The position numbers and the translations under genes are program-made. Shown piece after piece: positions 1 to 8,690 of a stretch of DNA of 64,000 bases; the stretch's first letter is position 1, and each line of letters starts with the position of its first letter. The notes below the pieces were generated by a model that did not search any database, was not told the origin of the DNA, and worked only from the letters and a program-made list of their open reading frames with translations. The DNA lies in contig JBOFQB010000091.1 of assembly GCA_051660685.1 (NCBI GenBank), positions 1 through 64,000 on the forward strand. Direction: 5' to 3'. This DNA comes from JAVBSX01 sp051660685 (GTDB taxonomy: Bacteria > Planctomycetota > Planctomycetia > Pirellulales > Thermoguttaceae).

Positions 1-135
1 TTCTTACACGAAAGTGTATCAGCCCATTTATTTGGCGGCAAACCTCCGACGTTGGTTCCGGCGGTTTCGCAATGATTCTTGATAGCACCCGAACGAGAAG
101 TTCCCTCGCCTGTGATCAAATTCCGTGAACGCTTA
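1..135. mobile_element. End of an insertion element (left part outside the window)
   Basis: The motif CCGTGAACGCT followed by TA at 123-135 differs by one base from the terminal inverted repeat of the two complete ~300-bp elements in this window (11587-11889 and 58444-58745). On the left of this motif the sequence stops looking like the beta-propeller gene that fills 136-1127. The TA at the junction fits the TA target used by IS630/Tc1-mariner type elements. Only the last ~130 bp is visible, so transposase content cannot be judged; a short plus-strand frame ending near base 74 could be the tail of one. Inference from one terminal motif plus a change in coding character. Confidence 0.45.
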
Positions 136-1127
136 CCAATTTTGATACTGGGAAGCGCAACCATTTTTTCGAGGTCAATGGGCTGCACCGCATCCATGTA
201 CTCCAGCCCAACATAAAGTCTTTTACCATCAGGACTGGCCCAAAGTCCGTGCGGCAGGACACCAACTTTCACAACATCAATTTGTTTGTAATCGTCTGCG
301 GGATCAAAAATTTTGATGCAGTTTTCACCCCCGACCGTTACGGGCATGAGCAATTTTCCATCCTTTTCACAAAAAGTAACGTGATTCGTAATCGGACCGG
401 TCGGAATGACTTTCACAACCTCTTGCGTTGCGGTATCGATAATAGTGACTTTGCCAACATCTTTGTGACTTAAAGCGACCCATTTTCCGTCGGGACTTGT
501 AAAAATATTCGGCGAAAACGGGCTGATGACCGGAATTTTTTTGATGCTTTGATACGTTGCTGTGTCAACGACATCGACGACAGGTGTAAAACTTGAACAG
601 ACGTAAGCGAATTTTCCATCGGGGGTAAACGCAATCATTCCGGGACCATCGGCGACCGGGATTTGTTTTATTTCCGCCATTTTTTCAACATCTACGACGC
701 TCAAGTACGCTTCACCACGAACAGTCGTCCAGACTTCTTTTCCATCTGGCGTGAACGTCGGTTCATGCGGCGCACGCCCAATATAAATCGTCTTCAAAAC
801 TTTGTTGTCCTCCGTTGACACCAGAGTAATCGAGTTTGACCCGATTGCGACAACGGCAAGGAGTTTCTGACGCGGTTCAAACCGAAGTCCATGCACCAGC
901 ACCTGTCCCTTGTAAAGTGGTGTCAAAACATTGACTTGCGGCTTGCCAAGTGTGATTTCACCAAGATGCTGGTTTGTGGAAGGATCAACGACTGATACCG
1001 TATTGGACACCTGATTTCCCGTGTAGACCCTATCGAGAGCATATCTTTCCTGTGCATGGACGAGACCTCCATGTAAAACCAACAGCAGGGTCCAAAACGC
1101 CGACAGAGATAACGAAATATGTTTCAT
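1..1127 (-). CDS. Secreted YVTN-type beta-propeller repeat protein, 3' end missing and probably interrupted
   Basis: The frame opens at an ATG at 1127 with a signal peptide (MKHISLSLSAFWTLLLVLHG, ending near VHAQ) and runs to the window edge. It contains successive propeller blades with the usual pattern of SPDGK/TPDGK turns (TPDGKEVW, TPDGKFAYV, SPDGKWVAL, SPDGKRLYV) and IDTAT/VDTAT strands, typical of YVTN/cytochrome-D1-like propellers of the periplasm or cell surface. Function is unknown; such proteins often bind ligands or partners. From about residue 331 (base 135 downward) the sequence no longer reads as a propeller and is Gly/Asn/Thr-rich, coinciding with a mobile-element terminal motif, so the original C-terminus has probably been lost. 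It follows the DUF305 gene on the same strand, separated by a palindromic repeat. Confidence 0.75.
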   Translation of the reverse strand, partial: MKHISLSLSAFWTLLLVLHGGLVHAQERYALDRVYTGNQVSNTVSVVDPSTNQHLGEITLGKPQVNVLTPLYKGQVLVHGLRFEPRQKLLAVVAIGSNSITLVSTEDNKVLKTIYIGRAPHEPTFTPDGKEVWTTVRGEAYLSVVDVEKMAEIKQIPVADGPGMIAFTPDGKFAYVCSSFTPVVDVVDTATYQSIKKIPVISPFSPNIFTSPDGKWVALSHKDVGKVTIIDTATQEVVKVIPTGPITNHVTFCEKDGKLLMPVTVGGENCIKIFDPADDYKQIDVVKVGVLPHGLWASPDGKRLYVGLEYMDAVQPIDLEKMVALPSIKIGKRSRNLITGEGTSRSGAIKNHCETAGTNVGGLPPNKWADTLSCK

Positions 1128-1169
1128 GGTCAGTTGCTCCTGTTCTTGGATGTAGATTGTTGAAAAATT

Positions 1170-1243
1170 GTTTAGCCGAGGAACAACGTTCCGCGCGTCA
1201 TAAAAAAACGAAAAACGCGCGATACGTTGTATCGCGGCTAAAC
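1170..1243. repeat. Two-armed palindromic repeat, copy 1
   Basis: Outer inverted repeat GTTTAGCCG...CGGCTAAAC encloses two small palindromes, GGAACAACGTTCC and GATACGTTGTATC. It lies 16 bases after the stop codon of the DUF305 gene and before the propeller gene. Nine other copies or partial copies lie in this window. Confidence 0.9.
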
Positions 1244-1258
1244 GGGGACGTGTCAAGG

Positions 1259-2050
1259 TTATTTTTTTTCTTTTCCCAAATAATCCTGCATCTGCTTGAT
1301 TTCAACCTGTTGGTCCGCGATGATTTTTTTCGCACGATTCGCCAGTTGCTCATCGGGATGGAACTCAAGCAAGGCAAGCGACATGTCAACCGCCGCTTGA
1401 TGATGCGGTATCATGACGGCTGCAAAAGCGTAGTCAACATCGGGAAAAACAGTGTTCGCCGACGGAGTCTGTTCCATCATGGTCTGCATCGTCTTGTTCA
1501 TCGCCGCTTTATACAAAGGCGTTGCGGGAGAGCCGGACGTTTCGTAATCCTTGAGCAAAAACGTCATTTCTTCGATTTCCATTTTTTGTTCGGCGAGAAT
1601 ACTCTTGGCAAGCTGAACCATTTCTTTGTTGGTCCCCTTTTGTATTTCGTACTCCGCCATTTTGACCGCCCCTTGATGATGTGGTATCATCTGGGCAAGA
1701 AAATCGTATTCCACCCTGTTTTTGAGCGGAACTTTGTCCATTTCGACCATCATATCGTCCATCATTTGCAGAAAGATATTTTTGTTTGGGTCCGAGGTCT
1801 GCATGTCCATTCCTGACATGTCCATTCCTGCCATATCACTGCTGTGTGATGTGTGGTCGGTACCACATCGACATCCTTCTTTGCAGTTGCATTTTCCGGC
1901 CGCATCACGGCACTTGCAGTCCGGCGAACATTTACAGTGCGTAACTTGTTGCATGTTCGGAGTGCTTGCGTTATCAGTACGAGAGGAATTACATCCGAGG
2001 ACAAGGAAGATAACACCTACAAATACAATCGTTAGTGCTTTGTTACTCAT
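1259..2050 (-). CDS. Lipoprotein with metallothionein-like Cys clusters and two DUF305 domains
   Basis: 263 residues. A hydrophobic N-terminus ends in a lipobox-like FLVLGC (Cys20), so it is probably anchored in a membrane facing the periplasm. Residues 39-62 hold eight cysteines in two CxCxxxCxC clusters, resembling a small metallothionein. They are followed by a His/Met-rich stretch (HTSHSSDMAGMDMSGMDM) of the kind that binds copper. Two tandem DUF305 units follow, each with the MIPHHQ motif (FLAQMIPHHQGAVKMA and FAAVMIPHHQAAVDMS). DUF305 proteins are often found with copper and metal resistance genes; the biochemical role is not established. ATG at 2050 is chosen because it starts directly at the signal sequence; a longer frame upstream overlaps msrBA. 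It lies 47 bases after msrBA on the same strand, so metal and oxidative protection are probably linked. Confidence 0.85.
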   Translation of the reverse strand: MSNKALTIVFVGVIFLVLGCNSSRTDNASTPNMQQVTHCKCSPDCKCRDAAGKCNCKEGCRCGTDHTSHSSDMAGMDMSGMDMQTSDPNKNIFLQMMDDMMVEMDKVPLKNRVEYDFLAQMIPHHQGAVKMAEYEIQKGTNKEMVQLAKSILAEQKMEIEEMTFLLKDYETSGSPATPLYKAAMNKTMQTMMEQTPSANTVFPDVDYAFAAVMIPHHQAAVDMSLALLEFHPDEQLANRAKKIIADQQVEIKQMQDYLGKEKK

Positions 2051-2097
2051 AAGATTGGAGGGGGTTATGGTGTGTGGTCGGGACAAAGAACAACAGG

Positions 2098-3117
2098 TTA
2101 ATCGAACAACTTGCGGTTGACGTGACATTTCGGCGTTTCTCCGGCATTGTCATAGTATTGTTGATGATACTTTTCCGCGATCCAAAACACCGACGCTTTT
2201 TCCAGCTTGGTCGCAACACGGTATCCCTTGCTCTTCAACAGTTCAATATACTTCTGCGACAACTCTTTTTCATCATTGCCGACATAAAAAATTTCCGACC
2301 GGTATTGCGGTCCAACATCAGGTCCCTGTCGGTCAATTTGTGTGAAATCATGCGTCTCGAAAAATAACTTTAACAATGTTTCATAGTCCGTTTTGTCCGC
2401 ATCATAAATAACACGCAAGGTTTCTGCATGACCCGTTTTACCTTTGCTAACATCTTTGTAAGAAGGATTTTGAAGATTGCCCCCCATGTAACCAACCGTT
2501 GTCGGAGCATACAAAAGAGACTCCAGTGTCTCACCTTCAGGCGGTTTCACTCCTTCAGCATGACTGAAAAAATACTCCGTCCCCCAAAAGCAGCCGGATG
2601 CAAAATAGGCGGACCGTAATTTGACACCGCGAATAAACTTCATCGAAAGAGAGTTGACACAGTGTCGGGTATCTCTCGGTGTCAGCTGTTCACCCGTAAA
2701 AACATGTCCAAGATGACCCCCGCACGCATTGCAAATAATCTCGGTACGGACTCCATCTGAATCAGGAACACGAGTGACAGCCCCCTCAATTTCAGCGTCA
2801 AAAGAGGGCCAACCACAATGGGACTCAAATTTTGCGTCCGAATCGTAAAGCGGAGAATCGCATCTTTTGCACAGATAAGTCCCTTTCTCCATGTTGTTAA
2901 GCAATGCACCACTCCCTGCCCGCTCGGTTCCTTTACGCAAGAGGATACCCTCTTCCTCAGCAGTCAACTTGTTGTATTGCATCTTTTTTTCGGGAATGAG
3001 TTTCTTTGACGGTTGCGCCCTTGTCCATTCAACATAGCCTATCAACCCTAAACAAAGAGATAAGGTGAATAAAACACAGAACAATTTTTTTCTGAATGTC
3101 AATTTTGCGGTCATCAT
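2098..3117 (-). CDS. msrAB: Fused peptide methionine sulfoxide reductase MsrB-MsrA, exported
   Basis: 339 residues; reduces both R- and S-methionine sulfoxide in proteins. Residues ~10-33 form a signal peptide or anchor, so it probably acts outside the cytoplasm. The MsrB domain comes first (~45-165): zinc cysteines C83/C86 (LCKRC) and C129/C132 (CNACGGHLGHVF), catalytic Cys153 in RHCVNS. MsrA follows (~168-339): catalytic Cys176 in GCFWGTEYF, the GHAE motif and a late Cys331 that could be the resolving cysteine. Fused enzymes occur in both orders; B before A is less common in textbooks but known. It heads a probable operon with the DUF305 lipoprotein. Confidence 0.93.
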   Translation of the reverse strand: MMTAKLTFRKKLFCVLFTLSLCLGLIGYVEWTRAQPSKKLIPEKKMQYNKLTAEEEGILLRKGTERAGSGALLNNMEKGTYLCKRCDSPLYDSDAKFESHCGWPSFDAEIEGAVTRVPDSDGVRTEIICNACGGHLGHVFTGEQLTPRDTRHCVNSLSMKFIRGVKLRSAYFASGCFWGTEYFFSHAEGVKPPEGETLESLLYAPTTVGYMGGNLQNPSYKDVSKGKTGHAETLRVIYDADKTDYETLLKLFFETHDFTQIDRQGPDVGPQYRSEIFYVGNDEKELSQKYIELLKSKGYRVATKLEKASVFWIAEKYHQQYYDNAGETPKCHVNRKLFD

Positions 3118-3216
3118 TGCAGAGTGTTAGCATTTCAAGAGATTTCACATGTCTAAAAACAGTGTATCCAATCCCGGATACTATAGATAGTACCCTTGGA
3201 GGTGCTGAAAAGAAAA

Positions 3217-3263
3217 AACACCCGACCAATCGACAGTTTGCCGACAACGATTGGTGAGGTGTT
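3217..3263 (-). terminator. Rho-independent terminator after the PEP-CTERM gene
   Basis: On the minus strand an interrupted stem pairs AACACC-TC-ACCAATCG with CGATTGGT-CG-GGTGTT and runs into a T-rich tract. A second hairpin, AATGACCGG with CCGGTCATT (3287-3316), lies between it and the stop codon. Both sit downstream of the PEP-CTERM gene at 3337-4098. Confidence 0.75.
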
Positions 3264-3336
3264 CTTTTGAATAGCGCGAAGACATAAATGACCGGCTGGA
3301 GATAGAACCGGTCATTAGGGGGGCTCGGTGTCTTCG

Positions 3337-4098
3337 TTATTTCCTGCGAAAACGACGCATCAGTGGAAGTCCACATATACCAAGCCCGAATATAACCAAA
3401 GTCGCCGGTTCAGGGGTTGCGTTCGTCTCTTGAAATGCCCAACTACCATTTAATCCCGTGTGATTGTAATCTTTCGTCGTCTGTGTATTATCATTGCGGA
3501 CAATAATATCGAGATAATTCAATCCCGGATTTAACGCCAAAATACTATTTCCTAACAGTCCCGATGCTGTGTAAACGGTCTCCTGTATCCAGCCGTTAAA
3601 GAAGGGGTCGCTTATGGCACCAGAATTTGAGGGGGTAACATTCAGCTGCATTCCGTTAATAAAAAACCCAACGATTTGGTCGTCCGAGAAAAATTGCCCC
3701 GAGAAAGCAAACTCCTCAAGCAGCTTCGCCTCAGTGATTTCAAAGGATGTACGATAGGCATAAAAACCATTGGCATCAAAAGCACTCGCCTTCGTCGAAA
3801 TCCAACCAGGTCCGTCTTGGACCCACCCTCTGGGAGATGCCGTAACGGCCTCAACCGCAGCAAAACCATTACGCGAATAGATATAGTGCCCTTCGTCTCC
3901 ATGTCCATCCACAAAATTCACATAAGCCGGACCTTCCTTTCCGGGTTTAATCGCATAATTTTCATCACCCGTCAGCACACGCCATTGCCAATCGGTAACA
4001 TTCTGTGTGCTACCACTTGCAATCAAGTCCGCCCTTGCTGATGCAGCAGCCAAACCAATAACCGCACCTGCCATTAACAAATATAATACTTTTTTCAT
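3337..4098 (-). CDS. PEP-CTERM sorting-domain secreted protein
   Basis: 253 residues. It has a signal peptide (MKKVLYLLMAGAVIGLAAAS, cleavage near ARA). The C-terminal sorting tail has NATPEPATLV, a hydrophobic stretch and the basic end RRFRRK. Such tails are recognised by an exosortase, which is not in this window. The middle part is a beta-rich extracellular domain without a family I can name; it resembles other planctomycete PEP-CTERM proteins in using W/G/N-rich strands. A second protein with nearly the same tail (12857-13750) suggests a common sorting route. It is a single-gene unit followed by terminator hairpins. Confidence 0.88.
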   Translation of the reverse strand: MKKVLYLLMAGAVIGLAAASARADLIASGSTQNVTDWQWRVLTGDENYAIKPGKEGPAYVNFVDGHGDEGHYIYSRNGFAAVEAVTASPRGWVQDGPGWISTKASAFDANGFYAYRTSFEITEAKLLEEFAFSGQFFSDDQIVGFFINGMQLNVTPSNSGAISDPFFNGWIQETVYTASGLLGNSILALNPGLNYLDIIVRNDNTQTTKDYNHTGLNGSWAFQETNATPEPATLVIFGLGICGLPLMRRFRRK

Positions 4099-4367
4099 TG
4101 GAATCCCGTCCGTTTTTTAACTGATGTTCTAGTAGAAGCGCAAATGTTATTCACGCAGATGACTCTACTGAATATGCAAATGCCGCGCCAAACATTACAA
4201 AGCAGTTATTTTTCCAAAAATAATACGCAGAGTCTACGTTTTAGGGATACGGGCGGAAAATCTTCTACCTGTCTGTCATTCCAAAAAACAGAGCAATGGA
4301 ACGACGTTGTATTATTTTGATACAGTGAGGGTGTAGAATAACACAAAGAGATTCAAAATGATACAGT

Positions 4368-4420
4368 CCCGCTTGCGCGGGGCTAAGTACGCGCGGAACG
4401 ATGTTCCGCGGCTAAACGGG
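4368..4420. repeat. Two-armed palindromic repeat, partial copy 2
   Basis: Only the GGAAC-type arm is kept (GCGCGGAACGATGTTCCGCG, then GCTAAAC), preceded by CTTGCGCGGGGCTAAGTAC. The latter is a variant also seen at 49322-49370. It ends 24 bases from the ispG stop codon. The rest of the gap between 4099 and 4443 shows nothing I recognise; it should hold the promoter of the PEP-CTERM gene. Confidence 0.75.
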
Positions 4421-4443
4421 GAAGTTAGACCGCTCCTACGGGA

Positions 4444-5544
4444 CTACAAAAGTTCCTCAATCAGTCGAGGGACAATTTCCGAGTACGAGAACGAACCAAT
4501 CAATTCGGTCCCTTTTTTCAGATTCACCTGATTCGGACCACACCAAAGTCCTAAATCCGCTTCGTCCGTCTCTCCCGGTCCGTTGACCCGACATCCCATA
4601 ACGGCAATTGTTAAGGGACGATCAACGGCGAATTCTGTTGCACGGCGGACCTCTTCGGCCAATTGGACAAACGCTTCGTTCTGAACCCTTGCACAACTGG
4701 GGCAACTGACAATGTTCAGCCGATTTCGGTTCCAATCGGCAATCGTTGCAATGATTCCTGTTGCCACATTCCGTAAAATCAATCGACCAGCTTCAATTTC
4801 TTCCGATTTTCGTTCGTTCGAGACGGTCAGAGAAACCCGCAACGTGTCGCCGATTCCTTCGGCAAGAAGCGGTTCTAGGGCAATCCGGGACTTCAAAATT
4901 CCTTCAGGGGGCATTCCCGCTTCTGTCACACCCAAATGAAGTGGAACATCAGGCCGGAGTTGGGCAAATCGTCGATTTTCGGCAAGAACCATTTCGGGGT
5001 CGGAACCTTTGATGGAGACGCAATATCGGGCAAAGCCGAGAGAATCGAGAAAGTCGGCATGTTCGAGCGCACTTTCCAAAGCGGCGGAATGTTTTTCGAG
5101 TCCTTTTTTTTCAGGATCGAGACTGCCGCAATTGACACCAACACGAACAGCGCAATCATGTTGAGCTGCTATATCGAGGAGGAGCCGAACTTTATCTTTC
5201 CAGTGAACGTGCGGTTCAGAATGGTGCAAATGTCCGGGGTTGTACCGTATTTTGTCAACGAAAGGGGCGACGATTTCGGCCAAACGGTAATTTTCCTGCA
5301 AATCGACGGAAAGATTGGCATCTGTTAAGTCCCTGATTTGTCGCAAAGCGTCAGCATCTTTGGGTGAATCGACTGCAATTCGGACGATTCCGGCCCCGGA
5401 ATCGGCGAGCGACTGCGCCATATTCGCCGTTGCGCGAACATCCGTTGTTTTTGTCGCACACATACTTTGCAAAACGACCGGCTGATTGTCCCCAATCACA
5501 ACCGTCCCAACTGCAACCGCTCTTGTCCGATTCCGCTTGACCAT
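4444..5544 (-). CDS. ispG: 4-hydroxy-3-methylbut-2-enyl-diphosphate synthase (IspG/GcpE)
   Basis: 366 residues, the usual length of the short bacterial form. It converts methylerythritol cyclodiphosphate to HMBPP in the MEP isoprenoid pathway. The [4Fe-4S] cluster ligands are visible as C281 and C284 (SCPSCARVQNE), C318 and E325 (GCRVNGPGE). The N-terminal TIM barrel shows the family motifs QSMCATKTTDV and RYNPGHL (IRYNPG). It is the last gene of a same-strand run, 38 bases after a restriction endonuclease gene, so a housekeeping enzyme appears to be transcribed behind an R-M pair. Confidence 0.96.
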   Translation of the reverse strand: MVKRNRTRAVAVGTVVIGDNQPVVLQSMCATKTTDVRATANMAQSLADSGAGIVRIAVDSPKDADALRQIRDLTDANLSVDLQENYRLAEIVAPFVDKIRYNPGHLHHSEPHVHWKDKVRLLLDIAAQHDCAVRVGVNCGSLDPEKKGLEKHSAALESALEHADFLDSLGFARYCVSIKGSDPEMVLAENRRFAQLRPDVPLHLGVTEAGMPPEGILKSRIALEPLLAEGIGDTLRVSLTVSNERKSEEIEAGRLILRNVATGIIATIADWNRNRLNIVSCPSCARVQNEAFVQLAEEVRRATEFAVDRPLTIAVMGCRVNGPGETDEADLGLWCGPNQVNLKKGTELIGSFSYSEIVPRLIEELL

Positions 5545-5582
5545 AATGACTCTCCCCTCAATCTAACGCTTGCACCTTACTG

Positions 5583-6236
5583 TTATTTTTTGCTCCAATA
5601 GGCTTTTACTTTTTCAAAGTAACCGATCCTGTTTTCAATTTTGCCCATTTCTTTGGGATAGAATTCAAGCAAATGATCGCATAACTCCAACATCCATGCT
5701 TTTCTCGAATGAGCTGGATTGAGTACAATCCGGTTGGAATTGGCAATTTGAATTTGACCCCAACCAAGTGCGCCAATTGTCAGACAGTCCCAATCCAAAA
5801 ACTCAATGGGAATAAAATCGACATGATGGACGATGATTTCAGTTTTTTCCGTCTGATAATTAACCAGTAAGAGAACAAAAAAATTGGCATCATCTTCGTA
5901 AAAACGTGAAAGTCGTTCAACCGAAGTGAGATTCGGCATGTTGAACTTTGTGTCCTTCCTGTGTGTTTTTACATCGACAACGTAATAGTTATTATATTGA
6001 TCCTTAAACGCTAGGTCCGCCATTGCGCGTCGTGCAAAGCCCGAAGAATAGTTGCAACTGTTATTTCCAAGAATTTTTTCAAAATTTTCGTCCAAAATAT
6101 TCTGAATTGCATCACCAACAGCGCGGGTGCTTTGAATGGTACTCGCCGAAAGAAAATTCTTCTGCTCGTTCAAAAACCGTTTTGTTCGTTCCGCAATTTG
6201 AACATTTTCTTCCGTACTGAAAAGTGAGTGTTTCAT
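5583..6236 (-). CDS. Type II restriction endonuclease, PD-(D/E)xK type, partner of the adjacent methyltransferase
   Basis: 217 residues from the ATG at 6236. A GTG at 6260, exactly next to the methyltransferase stop codon, is an alternative start that adds eight residues. The probable catalytic core is D74 (MADLAFKD), followed 14 residues later by D88-V-K90 (YYVVDVKTHR), the D...DxK arrangement of PD-(D/E)xK nucleases. The placement directly after a methyltransferase gene, same strand, supports the restriction role. The cut site is unknown; the core slightly recalls HincII-like enzymes, but I cannot assign a specificity. It is cytoplasmic and expected to be toxic without the methyltransferase. 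Confidence 0.8.
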   Translation of the reverse strand: MKHSLFSTEENVQIAERTKRFLNEQKNFLSASTIQSTRAVGDAIQNILDENFEKILGNNSCNYSSGFARRAMADLAFKDQYNNYYVVDVKTHRKDTKFNMPNLTSVERLSRFYEDDANFFVLLLVNYQTEKTEIIVHHVDFIPIEFLDWDCLTIGALGWGQIQIANSNRIVLNPAHSRKAWMLELCDHLLEFYPKEMGKIENRIGYFEKVKAYWSKK

Positions 6237-6260
6237 TGTTCTTTCTGAATCCAAAAGCAC

Positions 6261-7274
6261 CTAATCGAAGAGAGTCTCCAGAGGAGTCCGTCCAGCACGA
6301 ATTTTTTTTGACCGTTGAATCGTTGTCGAATCACGTTGTTGTTCCCCCAACGAATTCCGTTCCCAAAATACGCCCCCCGAATACCCCTGAATGTTGCTGT
6401 TATATCCGGCCAATTCGAGACGTTTCTCGACGAGACAGGCATATTCTTCATCCAGTTCGATTCCGAAAAATTGTCGTTCTAATTTTTTAGCAACAACCGA
6501 AGTCGTTCCGCTCCCCAAAAAGGGGTCAAAGACGACATCTCCGGGTTCCGTACTTGCAAGGATGATTTTGGCCAATAATTTTTCCGGTTTTTGCGTCGGG
6601 TGATCGGTATTTTCAGGCATAGACCAAAACGGAACAGAAATATCCGTCCAAAGGTTGGAAGGATGTGTCAACCGAAACCGTCCCGATTCCGTTTCATTCC
6701 AATCTTTCGCATTTCCAATCTCATCTCGATAAGGAGCAATCACTTTGCGACGCAATTTAACCCGATCAACATGAAAAGTGAATTGTTCTGAAACCGTTGC
6801 AAACCATATATCTTCCGAACTATTCTTCCAATTCCGTTTCGCCCCTCGCCCCTTCTCACGTTCCCAAGTAATCCGGTTTTGAACGATAAAAGATTCCTCC
6901 AAAACCCGTTGTAACTCGCCGGAACTTCTCCAGTCCCCGCAAACATAGATCGCCCCGCTCGGTTTCAACAACCGTTTCATTTCGGGCAACCACTTTCGCA
7001 ACCAATCGGCGTATTCCCGATTACTTCTCTCCTTGAATCGCATCCCGTTAAATTCCTTCGACAAATTGTAGGGCGGATCAGCAAAGATCAGATCACAACA
7101 ACAAGAAGGCAGTTGGGCAAGGGAAAGACACGAATCCCCGCAAATCGTCCGTCCCAAAACCTCTTCCAGCAAAAAAGGTTTTGGGCCGAACTTCAACAAA
7201 CGTCGTTGCAACCGTTTGCGTTCCGATTCACCAACGCAAATCGTTCGATTTCGTGGAGCACGCAGTTTCGTCAT
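6261..7274 (-). CDS. Beta-class site-specific DNA methyltransferase (N6-adenine or N4-cytosine)
   Basis: 337 residues from the ATG at 7274; a GTG four codons upstream (7286) is also possible. Motif IV comes first (DLIFADPPYNL, residues 61-71), followed by the HPTQKP motif (225-230) and then motif I (FDPFLGSGTT, 249-258). This order defines the beta class. The DPPY form usually means adenine-N6 methylation. About 70 residues between motif IV and HPTQKP hold the presumed target recognition segment. It lies between pgk (30 bases upstream) and the restriction gene, all in one direction, so it is likely read from the pgk promoter as well. Being first of the pair fits protection before cutting. Confidence 0.92.
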   Translation of the reverse strand: MTKLRAPRNRTICVGESERKRLQRRLLKFGPKPFLLEEVLGRTICGDSCLSLAQLPSCCCDLIFADPPYNLSKEFNGMRFKERSNREYADWLRKWLPEMKRLLKPSGAIYVCGDWRSSGELQRVLEESFIVQNRITWEREKGRGAKRNWKNSSEDIWFATVSEQFTFHVDRVKLRRKVIAPYRDEIGNAKDWNETESGRFRLTHPSNLWTDISVPFWSMPENTDHPTQKPEKLLAKIILASTEPGDVVFDPFLGSGTTSVVAKKLERQFFGIELDEEYACLVEKRLELAGYNSNIQGYSGGVFWERNSLGEQQRDSTTIQRSKKIRAGRTPLETLFD

Positions 7275-7304
7275 TGTGACTGACACGTTATTGAGTATCC
7301 TTCC

Positions 7305-8489
7305 TTACGCTTCATCGAGCAGTTCGACTGCTTCAAACTTCTTTCCTTCGAGCATCTCAAGACTTGCTCCACCTCCTGTACTGACGTGTGAGACTTTTTC
7401 GGCAAAACCGAGCTTCTGAATCGCTGCTGCACTGTCACCCCCCCCAATAATGCTGATTGCATCACTCGCCGCAATCGCTTCGGCAACCGCTTTCGTCCCT
7501 TCATCAAAGGGGGGCATCTCACAAACTCCCATTGGTCCATTCCAGACAACCGTTTTGGCTCCCTTGACAATCTCAGCGTACATTTTCGCCGTTTCTGGAC
7601 CAATATCAAGCCCTTCCCAACCATCTGGAATCTCACCCGATTTCACAACCTGCTTGTTGCAATCCGCCTTAAAAGCGTCCCCACAATGATTGTCAACCGG
7701 CAATACCAGCTTGTCCTTGCCCGTCAAAAGAAGCTCTTTCGCCAAATCAATTTTGTCCGTTTCAACAAGACTGTTGCCAACTTTTCCGTCCTGAGCAAGC
7801 ATAAACGTGTACGCCATTGCGCCCCCAATCAGGACTTTATCGCAAATGCCAAGCAGGTTTTTAATCACCATGATCTTATCAGAAACCTTTGCTCCACCCA
7901 AAATAGCGACAAAAGGTCGTTTCGGATTCTTAATTGCATCGGTCAGGTACTGAATTTCTTTGGCAACAAGAAAACCGGATACCTTCGGTTTGCCTGACAT
8001 CGCTTGAGGAACCGCGACCATAGAAGCATCCGTTCTATGACAGGTTCCAAAAGCGTCATTGACGTAAACATCTGCCATTTCCGCCAATTCCTTCGCAAAT
8101 CCTGCATCGCCTTTTTTTTCACCCGGTTGGAAACGGAGATTTTCCAGCACGAGAACATCTCCCGTTTTCAATCCCCCAACCTTTGCTTTTGCGTCCGGTC
8201 CAACAGTATCGGTTGCAAACTGAACCGGTTTCCCCAACAGTTCTCCCAACCGAACCGCAGTCGGTTTCATGCTGTATTTCGCGTCAGGTGCATCTTTCGG
8301 ACGACCAAGATGACTCATTAGGATCAGTTTTCCGCCCCGATCCAGAACGGATTTAATCGAAGGGAGCGCCATTTGAATCCGTCGATCATCCGTGATGTTT
8401 CCATTTTCATCAAGGGGAACATTAAAATCGACGCGAATCAAGACGGTTTTTCCGGCAACGTCAACATCAGCAATTGTTTTTTTCGACAT
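7305..8489 (-). CDS. pgk: Phosphoglycerate kinase
   Basis: 394 residues, full family length. It transfers phosphate from 1,3-bisphosphoglycerate to ADP in glycolysis. Visible signatures: RVDFNVPLDENG at the N-terminus, LMSHLGRPKDAP, and the nucleotide-binding end GGGDSAAAIQKLG with STGGGASLE. Here it heads a same-strand string pgk - methyltransferase - restriction enzyme - ispG; no gapA lies next to it. Confidence 0.97.
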   Translation of the reverse strand: MSKKTIADVDVAGKTVLIRVDFNVPLDENGNITDDRRIQMALPSIKSVLDRGGKLILMSHLGRPKDAPDAKYSMKPTAVRLGELLGKPVQFATDTVGPDAKAKVGGLKTGDVLVLENLRFQPGEKKGDAGFAKELAEMADVYVNDAFGTCHRTDASMVAVPQAMSGKPKVSGFLVAKEIQYLTDAIKNPKRPFVAILGGAKVSDKIMVIKNLLGICDKVLIGGAMAYTFMLAQDGKVGNSLVETDKIDLAKELLLTGKDKLVLPVDNHCGDAFKADCNKQVVKSGEIPDGWEGLDIGPETAKMYAEIVKGAKTVVWNGPMGVCEMPPFDEGTKAVAEAIAASDAISIIGGGDSAAAIQKLGFAEKVSHVSTGGGASLEMLEGKKFEAVELLDEA

Positions 8490-8690
8490 AATTTTCCTCT
8501 CCAGATTTTTTTGTAAAAGAATTAAATAAAAGGATTTTGAAAGGACCGGTTTTTGGCAAACGACAACAGACCGTTCTCTGCTTTACGAGCAGAAGAGCGA
8601 AACAAACGGCCCTCATTTTACCTCTTCCTCTTGATTTGGGGAGCGGGTCACTTGGAGATCAAAGTCCAAAAAAGCAGTCCGGTTTTTTCG

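Noticed and set aside
974..1816. Long plus-strand frame across the propeller and DUF305 genes
   Set aside because: It is antisense to two well-supported minus-strand genes, runs through a palindromic repeat and is very rich in His, Phe and Arg without any family pattern.
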